Shown: positions 51,669 through 60,194, numbered from the stretch's first letter. The stretch: DNA of 64,000 bases from Laceyella tengchongensis (GCF_900182735.1 NZ_FXTU01000003.1:372001-436000), one strand, 5' to 3'. Made by a program: numbers and translations. Notes: generated from the sequence alone by a model not told the origin.

Positions 51669-51878
51669 ATGCGCACATGGGTAGATAAAGATACTTGTAT
51701 CGCATGTGGAGCTTGTGGCGCAACCGCTCCGGATGTTTACGATTACGATGAGGATGGCATCGCATATGTGATCCTCGATGACAACACCGGAACGGCAGAC
51801 GTACCAGAAGAACTTCATGATGACGTTCGCGATGCACAAGAAGGATGCCCGACCGACTCCATTAAAGTAGAAGAGTAA
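51669..51878 (+). CDS. fer: 4Fe-4S ferredoxin
   Basis: Small electron carrier, 69 residues, very acidic. Cluster ligands Cys10-x2-Cys13-x2-Cys16 and Cys60-Pro bind one 4Fe-4S cluster (Bacillus-type single-cluster ferredoxin, no second motif). GGGAGGAG precedes the ATG. Its own promoter and terminator make it monocistronic. Confidence 0.96.
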   Translation: MRTWVDKDTCIACGACGATAPDVYDYDEDGIAYVILDDNTGTADVPEELHDDVRDAQEGCPTDSIKVEE

Positions 51879-51996
51879 TTCGTCAAAACCATGTTGTTCA
51901 CACGGTGCATGTAAGCAAGCGGTTTGGCTTCACTCACGCACCACGTGCTGTCAACAAGCGGTCAACCCAGATCGCTCACATACCAGAACAACGATG

Positions 51997-52027
51997 AGCC
52001 ACCTCTTGCCAGGTGGCTTGTTCTTTT
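51997..52027 (+). terminator. Terminator downstream of fer
   Basis: AGCCACCT (51997–52004) and AGGTGGCT (52011–52018), then TGTTCTTTTT. About 120 bases of untranslated sequence lie between the fer stop and this hairpin. Confidence 0.78.
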
Positions 52028-52054
52028 TCGCACATACGCCGTTCAAGTACGACC

Positions 52055-52091
52055 TTTAAACATGCCCACCTTATAATGATAATGACTATCA
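52055..52091 (+). promoter_or_regulatory. Promoter with overlapping Fur box
   Basis: TGATAAT-G-ACTATCA (52077–52091) is a 7-1-7 inverted repeat with one mismatch to the Bacillus Fur box, within a longer AATGATAATGACTATCATTATC palindrome. TTTAAA (52055–52060) and GATAAT (52078–52083) with 17 bases between them form a possible promoter that the box overlaps. No protein gene follows on the plus strand. Confidence 0.6.
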
Positions 52092-52204
52092 TTATCTTCG
52101 TCAACTCAGTTATTCATTCCCCTACGTTCACCCTCAACCCTATCTATGACCTTCAAAATCTCCATAAAAAAACCTTAGCCCAGAACAATACCGAGCTAAG
52201 GTTG
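52090..52204 (+). ncRNA. Candidate Fur-controlled C-rich small RNA
   Basis: From the promoter above a ~115-base transcript would run through C-rich, unstructured sequence (CATTCCCCTACGTTCACCC, then CAACCC) to the hairpin at 52172–52204. Such an RNA resembles iron-sparing sRNAs of the FsrA kind in design. The plus-strand U-tract (GTTGTT) is weak, so the 3' end is uncertain. Confidence 0.35.
52165..52204 (-). terminator. Terminator after the 206-aa exported protein gene
   Basis: AACCTTAGC and GCTAAGGTT form a 9-bp stem; on the minus strand TTTTTTAT follows. It lies 120 bases past the gene at 52323. Confidence 0.7.
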
Positions 52205-52215
52205 TTAAAGTATAA

Positions 52216-52252
52216 TTGGAGCCGCTGGCTATTTTGCATCAGACTCGCTCTA
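52216..52252 (+). repeat. Dispersed repeat, copy 2 (truncated element end)
   Basis: TTGGAGCCGCT and CATCAGACTCGCTCTA repeat the right end of the 29.7-kb MITE. The end is followed by CTAA-type sequence, a YTAR target. No matching left end is found, so it is a remnant. Confidence 0.6.
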
Positions 52253-52322
52253 AAACCCAGAAGCTAAGTCATCTGAAGTCTTACCACCGGGCTTCTCAGC
52301 AGTTTCTATGATTCGTCAACGG

Positions 52323-52943
52323 TTACTTTAGCAACTCTTTCATCTTGGCGATCACATCGGTGGAAGCAAGCTGCTTGCCAGCGGGCATGTTTAATATTTG
52401 AGCGGCGCCTTGGCTCAGATAAACGTGTTCACCCTTGCTGGTTTTAGCGACGAAGATGCCTTGTCCCACAAATTCAAAGTAACGGATTTGGTTCTCTTTT
52501 TTCACTGCTTTTTTCGCAGCTTTGTACATGTTCATCAAATCTTTGCTGCGGTTTTTCCCACCCATTTTGATTGGTTGGACATCATCGGCGACAACTATGC
52601 CTTCGGGTTGCTCGCCTTTCATCATAAACCAGAGTTTCTCTTTGGTCGGTTGCAACATACCAATCAGGCTGGTTCCTTCATATGATTTGATTACGTTGGC
52701 ATCGGGTGTGCGGAAAATCGGAATAGAGAAAGAAGAGAGTTGGAGTCCTTCCACAGAAGTTGCATTTTGAGGCATTAATGATTTGCCCTGTTTCGGGGAT
52801 TTTTGCGAAACTGCTGTTAGGTAATCTTGAAAAGCTGTCTTTTCAGGTTGGTCCGAAGCGAAACCGTTGCCGATAAATCCGACCAAGCCGACGGTGGCGA
52901 CAATGGCCACTGCGGGAATGATGATTTTTAAGCTTTTAAGCAT
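52323..52943 (-). CDS. Exported or membrane-anchored protein of unknown function
   Basis: 206 residues with an N-terminal signal/anchor (LKIIIPAVAIVATVGLVGFIG) and a hydrophilic, Lys-rich extracellular part (about 30–206). No known family recognised. The ATG lies 27 bases after the stop of the protease gene with GAGGAGGAG upstream, so the two form an operon. A role as chaperone, inhibitor or partner of the protease is conceivable from position only. Confidence 0.68.
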   Translation of the reverse strand: MLKSLKIIIPAVAIVATVGLVGFIGNGFASDQPEKTAFQDYLTAVSQKSPKQGKSLMPQNATSVEGLQLSSFSIPIFRTPDANVIKSYEGTSLIGMLQPTKEKLWFMMKGEQPEGIVVADDVQPIKMGGKNRSKDLMNMYKAAKKAVKKENQIRYFEFVGQGIFVAKTSKGEHVYLSQGAAQILNMPAGKQLASTDVIAKMKELLK

Positions 52944-52970
52944 GTGAAATCTCCTCCTCGATTGTTGTCA

Positions 52971-53540
52971 TCAGTAACCAATGTCATAAATGAGCTCTCG
53001 CCAATAAAAATTGTTGTTATTTTTGAAGGCTTGATAAGTCATGTAATAATGGTCTCCATACCAAGGGTCCATATATTCGACATAGTTGTTATTATTTGAG
53101 GTGAAGTAGCCATCCAAGACAACAAAATGTCCGATGGTAGCTCCATTTGTCCACCAGATCAGGGGAATCATCGGTCTGCCGTTGTTGATTTGCGATTGGA
53201 TAAATGAATAGTTGGGGTAGTACCAATTGCCATAGTAGTTGGTCCATCTGGATCTCAAGCCGTAGGTGGACAACCCTTTTTGAATCTCACTGCTAGTGGC
53301 CGGGTTATTGTAGTACCCACCTTTGACCGCATATGCGAAATTGTATTGCGAAACATTCTTGCCTTTATATTGCGAAACTGCGGCACCGCTTGCCGCCCAA
53401 CACCAGTTGCTGTAATCTTGCTTGATTTCGGGTACATAAGCGCCGTACGCCTTTGCTTGATCCGGTGCCGTCAACTGGAGGCCCACCGCAGACAGCAAAG
53501 CGAAAAGAGCTGTCATCACAAAAAGTCGAATCTTATTCAC
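52971..53540 (-). CDS. Secreted papain-like cysteine protease (AvrRpt2/C39-like)
   Basis: 189 residues. A Sec signal peptide (FVMTALFALLSAVGL to AKA at about residue 32) is followed by a mature domain of about 155 residues. DYSNWCWAAS carries Cys47; GHFVVLDGY carries His138; YMDPWYG carries Asp158, a Cys-His-Asp triad in papain order. WCWAAS and DPW are typical of the Papain_like_C70/C39_2 group. The mature protein is remarkably rich in Tyr, Trp and Asn. Start is GTG with GAGAGGAA upstream. No propeptide is visible; the downstream gene may substitute for it. Confidence 0.82.
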   Translation of the reverse strand: MNKIRLFVMTALFALLSAVGLQLTAPDQAKAYGAYVPEIKQDYSNWCWAASGAAVSQYKGKNVSQYNFAYAVKGGYYNNPATSSEIQKGLSTYGLRSRWTNYYGNWYYPNYSFIQSQINNGRPMIPLIWWTNGATIGHFVVLDGYFTSNNNNYVEYMDPWYGDHYYMTYQAFKNNNNFYWRELIYDIGY

Positions 53541-53600
53541 TGATGCACTTCCTCTCTATGGTGATGATAGTACTGAAAAATTTAAATTCGCTTTCCAAAC

Positions 53601-53639
53601 AAAAACCCCTCCTTCAAAAATAAAAATTGAAGAAGAGGC
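53601..53639 (-). terminator. Terminator after the rhodanese gene
   Basis: CCTCTTCTTC and GAAGGAGGGG pair over 10 positions (G·U allowed) around an A/T loop, followed by TTTTTGTTTG on the minus strand. TTGACA with a 17-base spacer to TTCAAT overlaps it and may start the protease transcript. Confidence 0.6.
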
Positions 53640-53733
53640 AACATAAATTGTCAATCATTATTAAAAACTTATTATTATATAAGAATTTATTTATTATATT
53701 TTCAGAAGGAACTTTGTCTGTTCTATGCCGCTG

Positions 53734-54075
53734 TCATTCTTCTTCCTGCTCCAAATAAAGCAACACTTCCGCTAAACCGCCGTCCACATTTACCACATCC
53801 GCGTAACCTTGCTGCAATAAAAAATTGGCAGCGTGTAAACTGCGAACCCCATGCGCGCACAAGAGGTAAATCGTTTTGCTCGGATCGATCTCCGTTAACC
53901 GCTCCGGCAACGAGCCAAGTGGCATGTGTTTGCAATGCTCCAAATGAACCATTTCCCATTCTGCGGGTTCGCGCACGTCGATCACTTCAATGTGGTGCGC
54001 CCCCAACTCTCCGTTCAAGTATTTCTGTGCAAACGCGCTAGGTGAGATGTGATACTTGCTTTGATCGTTTTTCAT
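53734..54075 (-). CDS. Rhodanese-like domain protein
   Basis: Single rhodanese domain of 113 residues. VIDVREPAEWEMVHLEHCKHM is the N-terminal CH2A region, and LLCAHGVRSLHAANFL holds the active-site loop with Cys73. It likely moves sulfane sulfur; partner not known. Divergent from ppa; its own terminator lies 95 bases downstream. Confidence 0.9.
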   Translation of the reverse strand: MKNDQSKYHISPSAFAQKYLNGELGAHHIEVIDVREPAEWEMVHLEHCKHMPLGSLPERLTEIDPSKTIYLLCAHGVRSLHAANFLLQQGYADVVNVDGGLAEVLLYLEQEEE

Positions 54076-54120
54076 AACTGCGCTCCTTTATTGATTTATT
54101 GTTTCACAGTGTCTTTTCAT

Positions 54121-54149
54121 TTGCTTCTTGATTCAAAACCGACTAAAAT
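54121..54149 (+). promoter_or_regulatory. Sigma-A promoter of ppa
   Basis: TTGCTT (54121–54126) and TAAAAT (54144–54149) with 17 bases between, followed by a 50-base leader to the ATG at 54201. Confidence 0.6.
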
Positions 54150-54200
54150 GAGGGTTGAGTGATTTTACAGCTTCATTGTACATAAAGAGGAGGAAAGCTC

Positions 54201-54695
54201 ATGTCTAACCAATTGATTGTGGATGCTTTTATTGAGATCCCTACTGGAAGCCAAAACAAATATGAATTTGACAAAGAGAAAGGCGTATTCCGTCTTGACC
54301 GGGTGCTGTACTCCCCCATGCATTATCCAACCGAATACGGTTACCTCGAAAACACCTTGGCTGAAGATGGAGATCCATTGGACATTCTTGTCCTGACCAG
54401 CTTCCCAACCTTCCCTGGTTGCGTGATCTCCAGCCGGGTTATCGGCGTGCTGCTCATGTCCGACGACAAAGGTCCAGACGAAAAAGTATTGGCCGTGCCT
54501 GTGGATGACCCACGCTTCAATGGCGTAAACAGCTTGGATGATGTGGCTCCGCACGTCCTGAAAGAAATCGAACACTTCTTCCGCGTCTACAAAGACTTGG
54601 AAAACAAAGAAACCAACATCATCGGCTGGAAAGACGCTGCATTTGCCGCTGAACTCTACCAACAATGCCTCGACCGTTACAAACAAAATAAATAA
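54201..54695 (+). CDS. ppa: Inorganic pyrophosphatase (family I)
   Basis: Hydrolyses pyrophosphate to pull biosynthesis forward. 164 residues: EIPTGSQNKYEFDKEKGVF, YPTEYGYLENTLAEDGDPLD and the diagnostic DGDPLDILVL metal-binding motif. Family I (Mg) type, unlike the family II PpaC of B. subtilis. AGGAGGAAAG precedes the ATG. Confidence 0.97.
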   Translation: MSNQLIVDAFIEIPTGSQNKYEFDKEKGVFRLDRVLYSPMHYPTEYGYLENTLAEDGDPLDILVLTSFPTFPGCVISSRVIGVLLMSDDKGPDEKVLAVPVDDPRFNGVNSLDDVAPHVLKEIEHFFRVYKDLENKETNIIGWKDAAFAAELYQQCLDRYKQNK

Positions 54696-54701
54696 TGATC
54701 C

Positions 54702-54742
54702 AACCCCTTGCTTTGTGGTTTTCGTGAAGCAAGGGGTTTTTG
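54702..54742 (+). terminator. Terminator after ppa
   Basis: AACCCCTTGCTT (54702–54713) and AAGCAAGGGGTT (54727–54738) form a 12-bp stem, followed by TTTTTG. It also ends against the convergent helicase gene. Confidence 0.88.
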
Positions 54743-54743
54743 T

Positions 54744-56900
54744 TCATTCCGGGCTGGACAACAGGCCCAATTGCCGTGACAGCTCATAGTGGAGGGATTG
54801 CGTTTGGCCGGGGAACCGTACCAGGATCTTTCGTCCCGGCGCCACTCCGGCAAGCGGCGTCACTTCCACAATGCTGCCCACACCGAAACGAATGTGGTTG
54901 ACCGACATCCCCGGAGCCACTTCTTCACTGGCAAAGCGGAGTTGGGGCTGGGCTTTGCTCGTTGCGCGGGCAGACGTAAACACCCGGGCCGTTCGCTCCA
55001 ACTCTCGCTTGCGTTCAAGCGGGGCACTCGTGGAGAAGCGCGCTCCCCCATGCCCCAATTCCTTAGCAAACGGGGACGGCGCCACTCTTTTGCCTTGTCT
55101 GGTTTGGCTGACAGAAAGCCAGCATTCCGTTTTAGCCCGAGTCATCCCCACGTACAAAAGGCGCCGCTCCTCTTCCCACGCGGCCGCTTTCCGTTGTTCC
55201 GATACCTGTAGGCTTCGGTGGTGTGGAAGTACCATCGCATGTAACCCGATGATATAGACACGGTCAAATTCCAATCCTTTTGAACGGTGAAGGGTCATCA
55301 GTTTGACAGGAGCGGTCGCATCAGAATGGCGCAATTGCCGCTCAACTTCTTGCGCATGGGCCAGGAGCCCTTGTCCATTCGCAAAATGGCGGGCCGCCAA
55401 GGCCAATTCATCCAAAGGTTCAAACAGGCTGGATTGATCACTCCCCGTTTCCTTAGCAAACGCTTCCAGATAACGGTCATAACCGATGCGTTCGCGAATA
55501 TAAGCCACAGCTTCCTCGGCGTTCATCTCCGTCAAGCGCGGGACTTGATCCCGCAACTCACTCAAATACCGGACTTGGTAAGGTTCCAATCCATCTAAGC
55601 TGGGCAACGCCGCCAACAATGATCCCCCTTGTTTCTTCGCCCTTGCCCAACAAGCGTCAATCCAATCCTCATTGTAAAGATAGCGTTTAGGCTTATTGAT
55701 AATCCGCACCAGCGCGTCCAGATCCTGTGGATTCCAAGCCAATTTTAAATAGGCGAACACGTCTTGAACTTGCCACCGCCGATAAAACGAACTCTCCCCC
55801 GACGCGACCATAAAGGGAATCCCTTTGCGCACCAAGGCATCAACCACCGCGCGTGCCTGAGTCGACGTTCGGTAGAGAATGGCCGTGTTCATCCCGTCAG
55901 TCAGGTGGGTTAAAATCTGTTCTGCTTCCTCTTCCTCATCAAGCGGTTCCATCCACTTCACATCCGGCCCCCTCACCCCGGTTCCCGCCCGCGGTTTCCG
56001 CTGCCGGCGGCGGTTGTGACGAATCAATTGTTCACTCGCCTGAATCAATTCTTCAGTGGAGCGGTAATTGACAGACAGAATGATCCGCGCTAGCTCGGGA
56101 AAATATTTGTTTAGTTCAAGCATAAATTTGGGGTCGCTTCCGCGGAATCCGTAGATGGATTGATCATCATCCCCCATCACAAACAAATGGCGGTGCTTCG
56201 CCGCCAATTTCACCAAGATCTCGTACTGCACCTGGTTGATATCCTGAAACTCGTCCACTAGTATATGTTGGAACTTCGTTTGCCAGTGGGAGAGCCATTC
56301 CGATTGTCGACAACATGCATGCACAGCTAAAAGAATGTCATCATAATCCCACATTCCGCGTTCCGATTTCATGCTTTCATATGCTGTATACAAATCCCGA
56401 AAGAGAATATTCTTCTGTTTTTCGACTCGCAACCGTGCCGGCAAAATCCCATTGTTTTTGCACAGCCCGATTTGGTTTAGATAAGTGGACACCGTCTCTT
56501 CATCGGTCGGTAATTCCCGCTCCGCTAACAATTCCCGCATTACAGCGGTCTGTTCGGCTTGTCCCATAAGAGGAGGAACGTTGCAACCGCTCTCGCGCAA
56601 CATCTGCAAAAACAACGAATGAAAAGTGCCAACAGCCAACTCCCGGGTGCGAGCAGGCATCACTTGTTCCAATCGCTCCCGCATCTCCCGCGCGGCGGCC
56701 CGGGTAAATGTGACCAACATCAATTCGTTCGCCGGGATACCCTGCTCCAACAAATACAAAACGCGCCGAGTCAGCACAGTCGTCTTCCCACTACCCGGAC
56801 CGGCAAACACCGCCGTGGGGCCGATCGGCGCGGTCACCGCCTTCCGCTGGTCGTCATTCAACCCACTTAACAACATCTCCATTCCCGACACTTGCAGCAA
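54744..56900 (-). CDS. UvrD/PcrA-type ATP-dependent DNA helicase
   Basis: Superfamily 1A helicase of 718 residues. Motif I GPGSGKT (34–40), Ia TFTRAAAREMRERL, II VDEFQD, III DDQSIYGFRGSDP, IV VNYRS, V LMTLHRSKGLEFDRV, VI LLYVGMTRAK are all present, in order. The C-terminal tail is divergent from PcrA, so it is a paralogue rather than PcrA itself (which usually pairs with ligA). Start is TTG at 56900 with GGAGG 7 bases upstream. Role in repair or recombination is likely but unspecified. Confidence 0.9.
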   Translation of the reverse strand: MLQVSGMEMLLSGLNDDQRKAVTAPIGPTAVFAGPGSGKTTVLTRRVLYLLEQGIPANELMLVTFTRAAAREMRERLEQVMPARTRELAVGTFHSLFLQMLRESGCNVPPLMGQAEQTAVMRELLAERELPTDEETVSTYLNQIGLCKNNGILPARLRVEKQKNILFRDLYTAYESMKSERGMWDYDDILLAVHACCRQSEWLSHWQTKFQHILVDEFQDINQVQYEILVKLAAKHRHLFVMGDDDQSIYGFRGSDPKFMLELNKYFPELARIILSVNYRSTEELIQASEQLIRHNRRRQRKPRAGTGVRGPDVKWMEPLDEEEEAEQILTHLTDGMNTAILYRTSTQARAVVDALVRKGIPFMVASGESSFYRRWQVQDVFAYLKLAWNPQDLDALVRIINKPKRYLYNEDWIDACWARAKKQGGSLLAALPSLDGLEPYQVRYLSELRDQVPRLTEMNAEEAVAYIRERIGYDRYLEAFAKETGSDQSSLFEPLDELALAARHFANGQGLLAHAQEVERQLRHSDATAPVKLMTLHRSKGLEFDRVYIIGLHAMVLPHHRSLQVSEQRKAAAWEEERRLLYVGMTRAKTECWLSVSQTRQGKRVAPSPFAKELGHGGARFSTSAPLERKRELERTARVFTSARATSKAQPQLRFASEEVAPGMSVNHIRFGVGSIVEVTPLAGVAPGRKILVRFPGQTQSLHYELSRQLGLLSSPE

Positions 56901-57008
56901 CTCGCGTCCTCCTTTCCTTAATGTTCACGCTCATTTCGATTAGGTTATATCTTATCACAAATCAGCCGACACACTTAACCCAGAAAAAAATTTTTTTACT
57001 CTTCACAG

Positions 57009-57037
57009 TTGACACTACTGATTCAACATGCTAAATT
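57009..57037 (+). promoter_or_regulatory. Sigma-A promoter of the serine operon
   Basis: TTGACA (57009–57014) and TAAATT (57032–57037), 17-base spacer; start near 57044. It leaves a T-box leader of about 320 bases. Confidence 0.8.
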
Positions 57038-57043
57038 AGGTAT

Positions 57044-57340
57044 CAAATTTAGATTAGCAACGCGATGAAGGAGCCAAGCATCAATGGTGAACTCTCAGAG
57101 AGCCGATGGTTGCTGTGAATCGGCAGTTTGCCTGATGTGGAGCACTCCCGAGTGGCTGATTGAACCGCTATGAAGTAGATCAGCACGGTTGACCCGTTAT
57201 CCACTAGAGTCGATATGGCAGATCATGCCCATCGACTCGCCAAGGCTGTCAGCGTGAGCCGACAGTGAATGAGGGTGGCACCACGTACCCCACGTCCCTC
57301 TGCCCAAACGAATTGGGTGGAGTAGGCGTGGGGTTTTTTA
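57044..57340 (+). promoter_or_regulatory. T-box leader of the serine operon
   Basis: The T-box core AGGGTGGCACC is at 57272–57282 and CAGAGAGCC with GGTTGCTGTGAATCGGC (57097–57124) is the distal part of stem I. The terminator CCCCACG (57288–57294) / CGTGGGG (57327–57333) with TTTTTT follows; its antiterminator is formed by the T-box. A likely specifier is AGC (serine) at 57141–57143, upstream of the CACTC-GAGTG stem. Uncharged tRNA-Ser would then prevent termination, matching the serine genes downstream. Confidence 0.85.
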
Positions 57341-57366
57341 TATATGACGAAGGAGGAAATACAAAG

Positions 57367-58521
57367 ATGAATTGGCAAGATAAAGCCCATTTGCGAATTC
57401 CCGGACCGACCCCGATCCCACTTCGGATCCAGCAAGCGATGTCCAAGCCGATGATCGGACACCGCGGACAGGCGGCCTCCCGATTGTTGCAAGAATGCGC
57501 GACATCGTTGCGCGCTCTGTTTGGCACAACCCATACCCCGCTCATTTTGACAGGGAGCGGCACCTCCGCTTTGGAAGCAGCCGTAACCAATGCGGTACAA
57601 CCGGGGGATGAAGCGATTGTTGTGGTGACAGGGGCATTCGGAGATCGTTTCGCCAAAATAGTGGAACGATACGGAATTGCCTTGCATCGATTGGATGTCC
57701 CGTGGGGAACCTCTTGTTCACCTGAGCAGTTGGCTACCTTCGTGCAAAACCATCCTCGGGCCAAGGCGGTATTCCTCACTTATTGCGAGACTTCTACCGC
57801 CGTGCTCAATCCCATTGCCGAGCTGGCAAAGGCGGTCCACGATCATTCAGACGCGTTGGTCATCGTCGACGGTGTCAGCTGTCTGGGCGCAGTACCCTGC
57901 CACATGGATGACTGGCAGGTGGATATCATGGTGACCGGTTCCCAAAAAGTGTTGATGCTTCCACCCGGCCTCGCTATGGTCGCAGTGAGCGAACGAGCAT
58001 GGAAACGCATTGAACAGCAAACACAGCCCCGTTTTTATCTCGACCTTACTGCATACAAGCGAAGCATGGAACAACATTCCGCTCCATACACCCCGGCCGT
58101 ATCTCTGTTGTACGGCTTGAAGGAAGCATTGCTCATGCTGGAAGAAGAAGGATGGGAAAACGTCTTTGCACGTCATCAACGCTTAATGCGCATGACCCGC
58201 GCGGGGCTTAGGGCACTAGGATTGCCGTTACTCACTTCCGACGATGACGCTTCCCCGACGGTCACCGCCATCGACGGACGGCAAACGGCATGGGATACAG
58301 AGTCCTTGCGCAAACACATGAGCGAAATGAACGTCACCATCGCTGGCGGCCAACAACATCTGAAAGGCCAAATTGCCAGAATCGGCCACATGGGTTACTG
58401 CGATGAGCTAGACGTGCTTACAGTCTTGGGCGTGTTGGAGATGGCATGTTTTAAAATGGGCGTACCTGTAGAGTTGGGAACTGGCGTAAAAGCAGCACAA
58501 GAGGTGATATTGCATGTATAA
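57367..58521 (+). CDS. Class V aminotransferase, probable phosphoserine aminotransferase
   Basis: 384-residue PLP enzyme of the alanine–glyoxylate/serine–pyruvate group. HLRIPGPTPIPLRIQQAMSK at the N-terminus, SGTSALEAAVTNAV, DGVSCLGAVPCHMDDW and the PLP-lysine motif TGSQKVLMLPPGLA (Lys in SQK) are visible. Beside serA and under a serine T-box it most likely supplies phosphoserine, replacing classical SerC, as seen in some archaea and Firmicutes. AAGGAGG precedes the ATG. It overlaps serA by 8 bases. Confidence 0.88.
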   Translation: MNWQDKAHLRIPGPTPIPLRIQQAMSKPMIGHRGQAASRLLQECATSLRALFGTTHTPLILTGSGTSALEAAVTNAVQPGDEAIVVVTGAFGDRFAKIVERYGIALHRLDVPWGTSCSPEQLATFVQNHPRAKAVFLTYCETSTAVLNPIAELAKAVHDHSDALVIVDGVSCLGAVPCHMDDWQVDIMVTGSQKVLMLPPGLAMVAVSERAWKRIEQQTQPRFYLDLTAYKRSMEQHSAPYTPAVSLLYGLKEALLMLEEEGWENVFARHQRLMRMTRAGLRALGLPLLTSDDDASPTVTAIDGRQTAWDTESLRKHMSEMNVTIAGGQQHLKGQIARIGHMGYCDELDVLTVLGVLEMACFKMGVPVELGTGVKAAQEVILHV

Positions 58522-60094
58522 AGTATTGATTACCGATCCGTTGAGCGATCAGGGCATTGACAAACTGTTGCGGGCCGAAGACGTCGAAGTCGTGCGAAAA
58601 ATCGGTTTGACAGGCGAGGCATTGTTGTCAGAAATCGCCACTGCCGATGCTCTATTGGTACGAAGTCAGACCAAAGTGACTGAAGAAGTGATCAATCAAG
58701 GAAGCCGGTTGAAAGTGATCGCCCGCGCCGGCGTTGGTGTTGACAACATTGATATCCCCGCAGCCACTAGAAAAGGGGTGATCGTCGTCAACGCCCCCGA
58801 TGGCAACACGATCTCCACCGCGGAACACACTTTTGCCATGCTCATATCCTTGGCTCGCAACATTCCTCAGGCTCACCGTACCGTGATAAACGGGGAATGG
58901 AACCGAAAAGCTTTTGTCGGGGTGGAGTTGAACCAAAAAACGTTGAGCATCATCGGCTTTGGGCGGATCGGTTCGGAATTGGCCAAGCGTGCCAAAGCAT
59001 TCCGCATGAACGTGATCGCCTTCGACCCTTATCTAACTGAAGAGCGGGCGCAAAAATTTGGCGTACAAAAAGCATCTTTCAACGAAGCAATTGCCGCTGG
59101 CGACTTTATCACCGTGCACACCCCGCTTACCAAAGAAACACGCCATATGATCAACCATGAGGTGTTCGACAAAATGAAAGACGGCGTCCGCATCCTCAAC
59201 TGCGCCCGTGGTGGCATCATCGACGAAACCGCTCTTTATGACGCCATTGTTTCCGGCAAAGTCGCCGGGGCCGCTCTCGATGTGTTTGAGGTTGAACCGC
59301 CAGGCAATCACCCGTTGTTTACTTTGCCACAGGTGATATGTACACCGCATTTGGGCGCTTCCACCATTGAAGCGCAGGAAAATGTGGCGGTAGATGTGTC
59401 CGAAGAAGTGCTTCATATCCTGCGTGGCGAGCCGTTTAAAAATGCGGTCAACCTCCCTTCCATCCCGGCGGAATTGCAACAAAAACTGGCTCCTTACCAT
59501 GAGTTGGTCGAAAAGCTGGGGCATTTCGTGGGTCAAATGACCACCGAGGCGATCAAAGAAATCACCATCACGTACGCTGGGGAACTGGCTGAAGGGGACG
59601 TGGCTCCCCTTACGCGGATGATGCTAAAAGCAGTCCTTTCGCATCATTTAGCAGATATCAACTTTGTGAACGCCCCCCACTTGGCCAAACAGCGCGGCAT
59701 ACATGTGCTGGAACAGAAATCAGGACACAGCCACGGTTTCACTCAATGGCTGAATATTGAAGTCAAAACGGACAAAAACCAGCATCAAGTCAGTGGCACC
59801 TTGCTCAACGGTTTTGGACCGCGCATCATCAAAATCGACCAATTCCCGGTTGATGTTTCCCCCAAGGGACATCTGCTGTTCATCCAGCATCGGGATCAAC
59901 CGGGCGCCATCGGCCGAGTTGGCACATTGCTAGGTAGCCGGGATATCAACATCGCCACCATGCAGGTCGGTCGAAAGCAAGCAGGAGGACAGGCAATCAT
60001 GATCCTCCGCATTGACAAAGCGATCCCTTACGACTTGATGAACGCTTTAAAACAAATGGATGAGATCCAATCCGTGATGGAAATCGACCTGTGA
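58514..60094 (+). CDS. serA: D-3-phosphoglycerate dehydrogenase with ACT domain
   Basis: First step of serine synthesis. 526 residues: an N-terminal catalytic part with LSIIGFGRIGSELAKRAKAF (NAD) and HTPLTKETRHMI, NCARGGIIDETALYDA with the catalytic Arg, and CTPHLGASTIEAQENVAVDV with the catalytic His. An intermediate ASB domain spans about 320–450; the ACT domain at about 455–526 (IQHRDQPGAIGRVGTLLGSR) gives serine feedback. Starts within the end of the aminotransferase gene, coupled translation. Confidence 0.96.
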   Translation: MYKVLITDPLSDQGIDKLLRAEDVEVVRKIGLTGEALLSEIATADALLVRSQTKVTEEVINQGSRLKVIARAGVGVDNIDIPAATRKGVIVVNAPDGNTISTAEHTFAMLISLARNIPQAHRTVINGEWNRKAFVGVELNQKTLSIIGFGRIGSELAKRAKAFRMNVIAFDPYLTEERAQKFGVQKASFNEAIAAGDFITVHTPLTKETRHMINHEVFDKMKDGVRILNCARGGIIDETALYDAIVSGKVAGAALDVFEVEPPGNHPLFTLPQVICTPHLGASTIEAQENVAVDVSEEVLHILRGEPFKNAVNLPSIPAELQQKLAPYHELVEKLGHFVGQMTTEAIKEITITYAGELAEGDVAPLTRMMLKAVLSHHLADINFVNAPHLAKQRGIHVLEQKSGHSHGFTQWLNIEVKTDKNQHQVSGTLLNGFGPRIIKIDQFPVDVSPKGHLLFIQHRDQPGAIGRVGTLLGSRDINIATMQVGRKQAGGQAIMILRIDKAIPYDLMNALKQMDEIQSVMEIDL

Positions 60095-60194
60095 GCCTCC
60101 CTTGTCCGGCGCTAGTGAATGGGATAAACTAGCAATAGTTTGTTCATACGTGACTGGATGCGATCCGTCACGGCATCAAGGAGGACTGCCAACC

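Noticed and set aside
52171..52204. Hairpin read as a plus-strand terminator
   Set aside because: The U-tract is clearly on the minus-strand side, so it is assigned mainly to the minus-strand gene; any plus-strand use is only a possibility noted with the sRNA candidate.
52013..52267. 84-codon plus-strand frame over the Fur box
   Set aside because: It starts inside the fer terminator and contains the Fur box and repeat; low-complexity translation.
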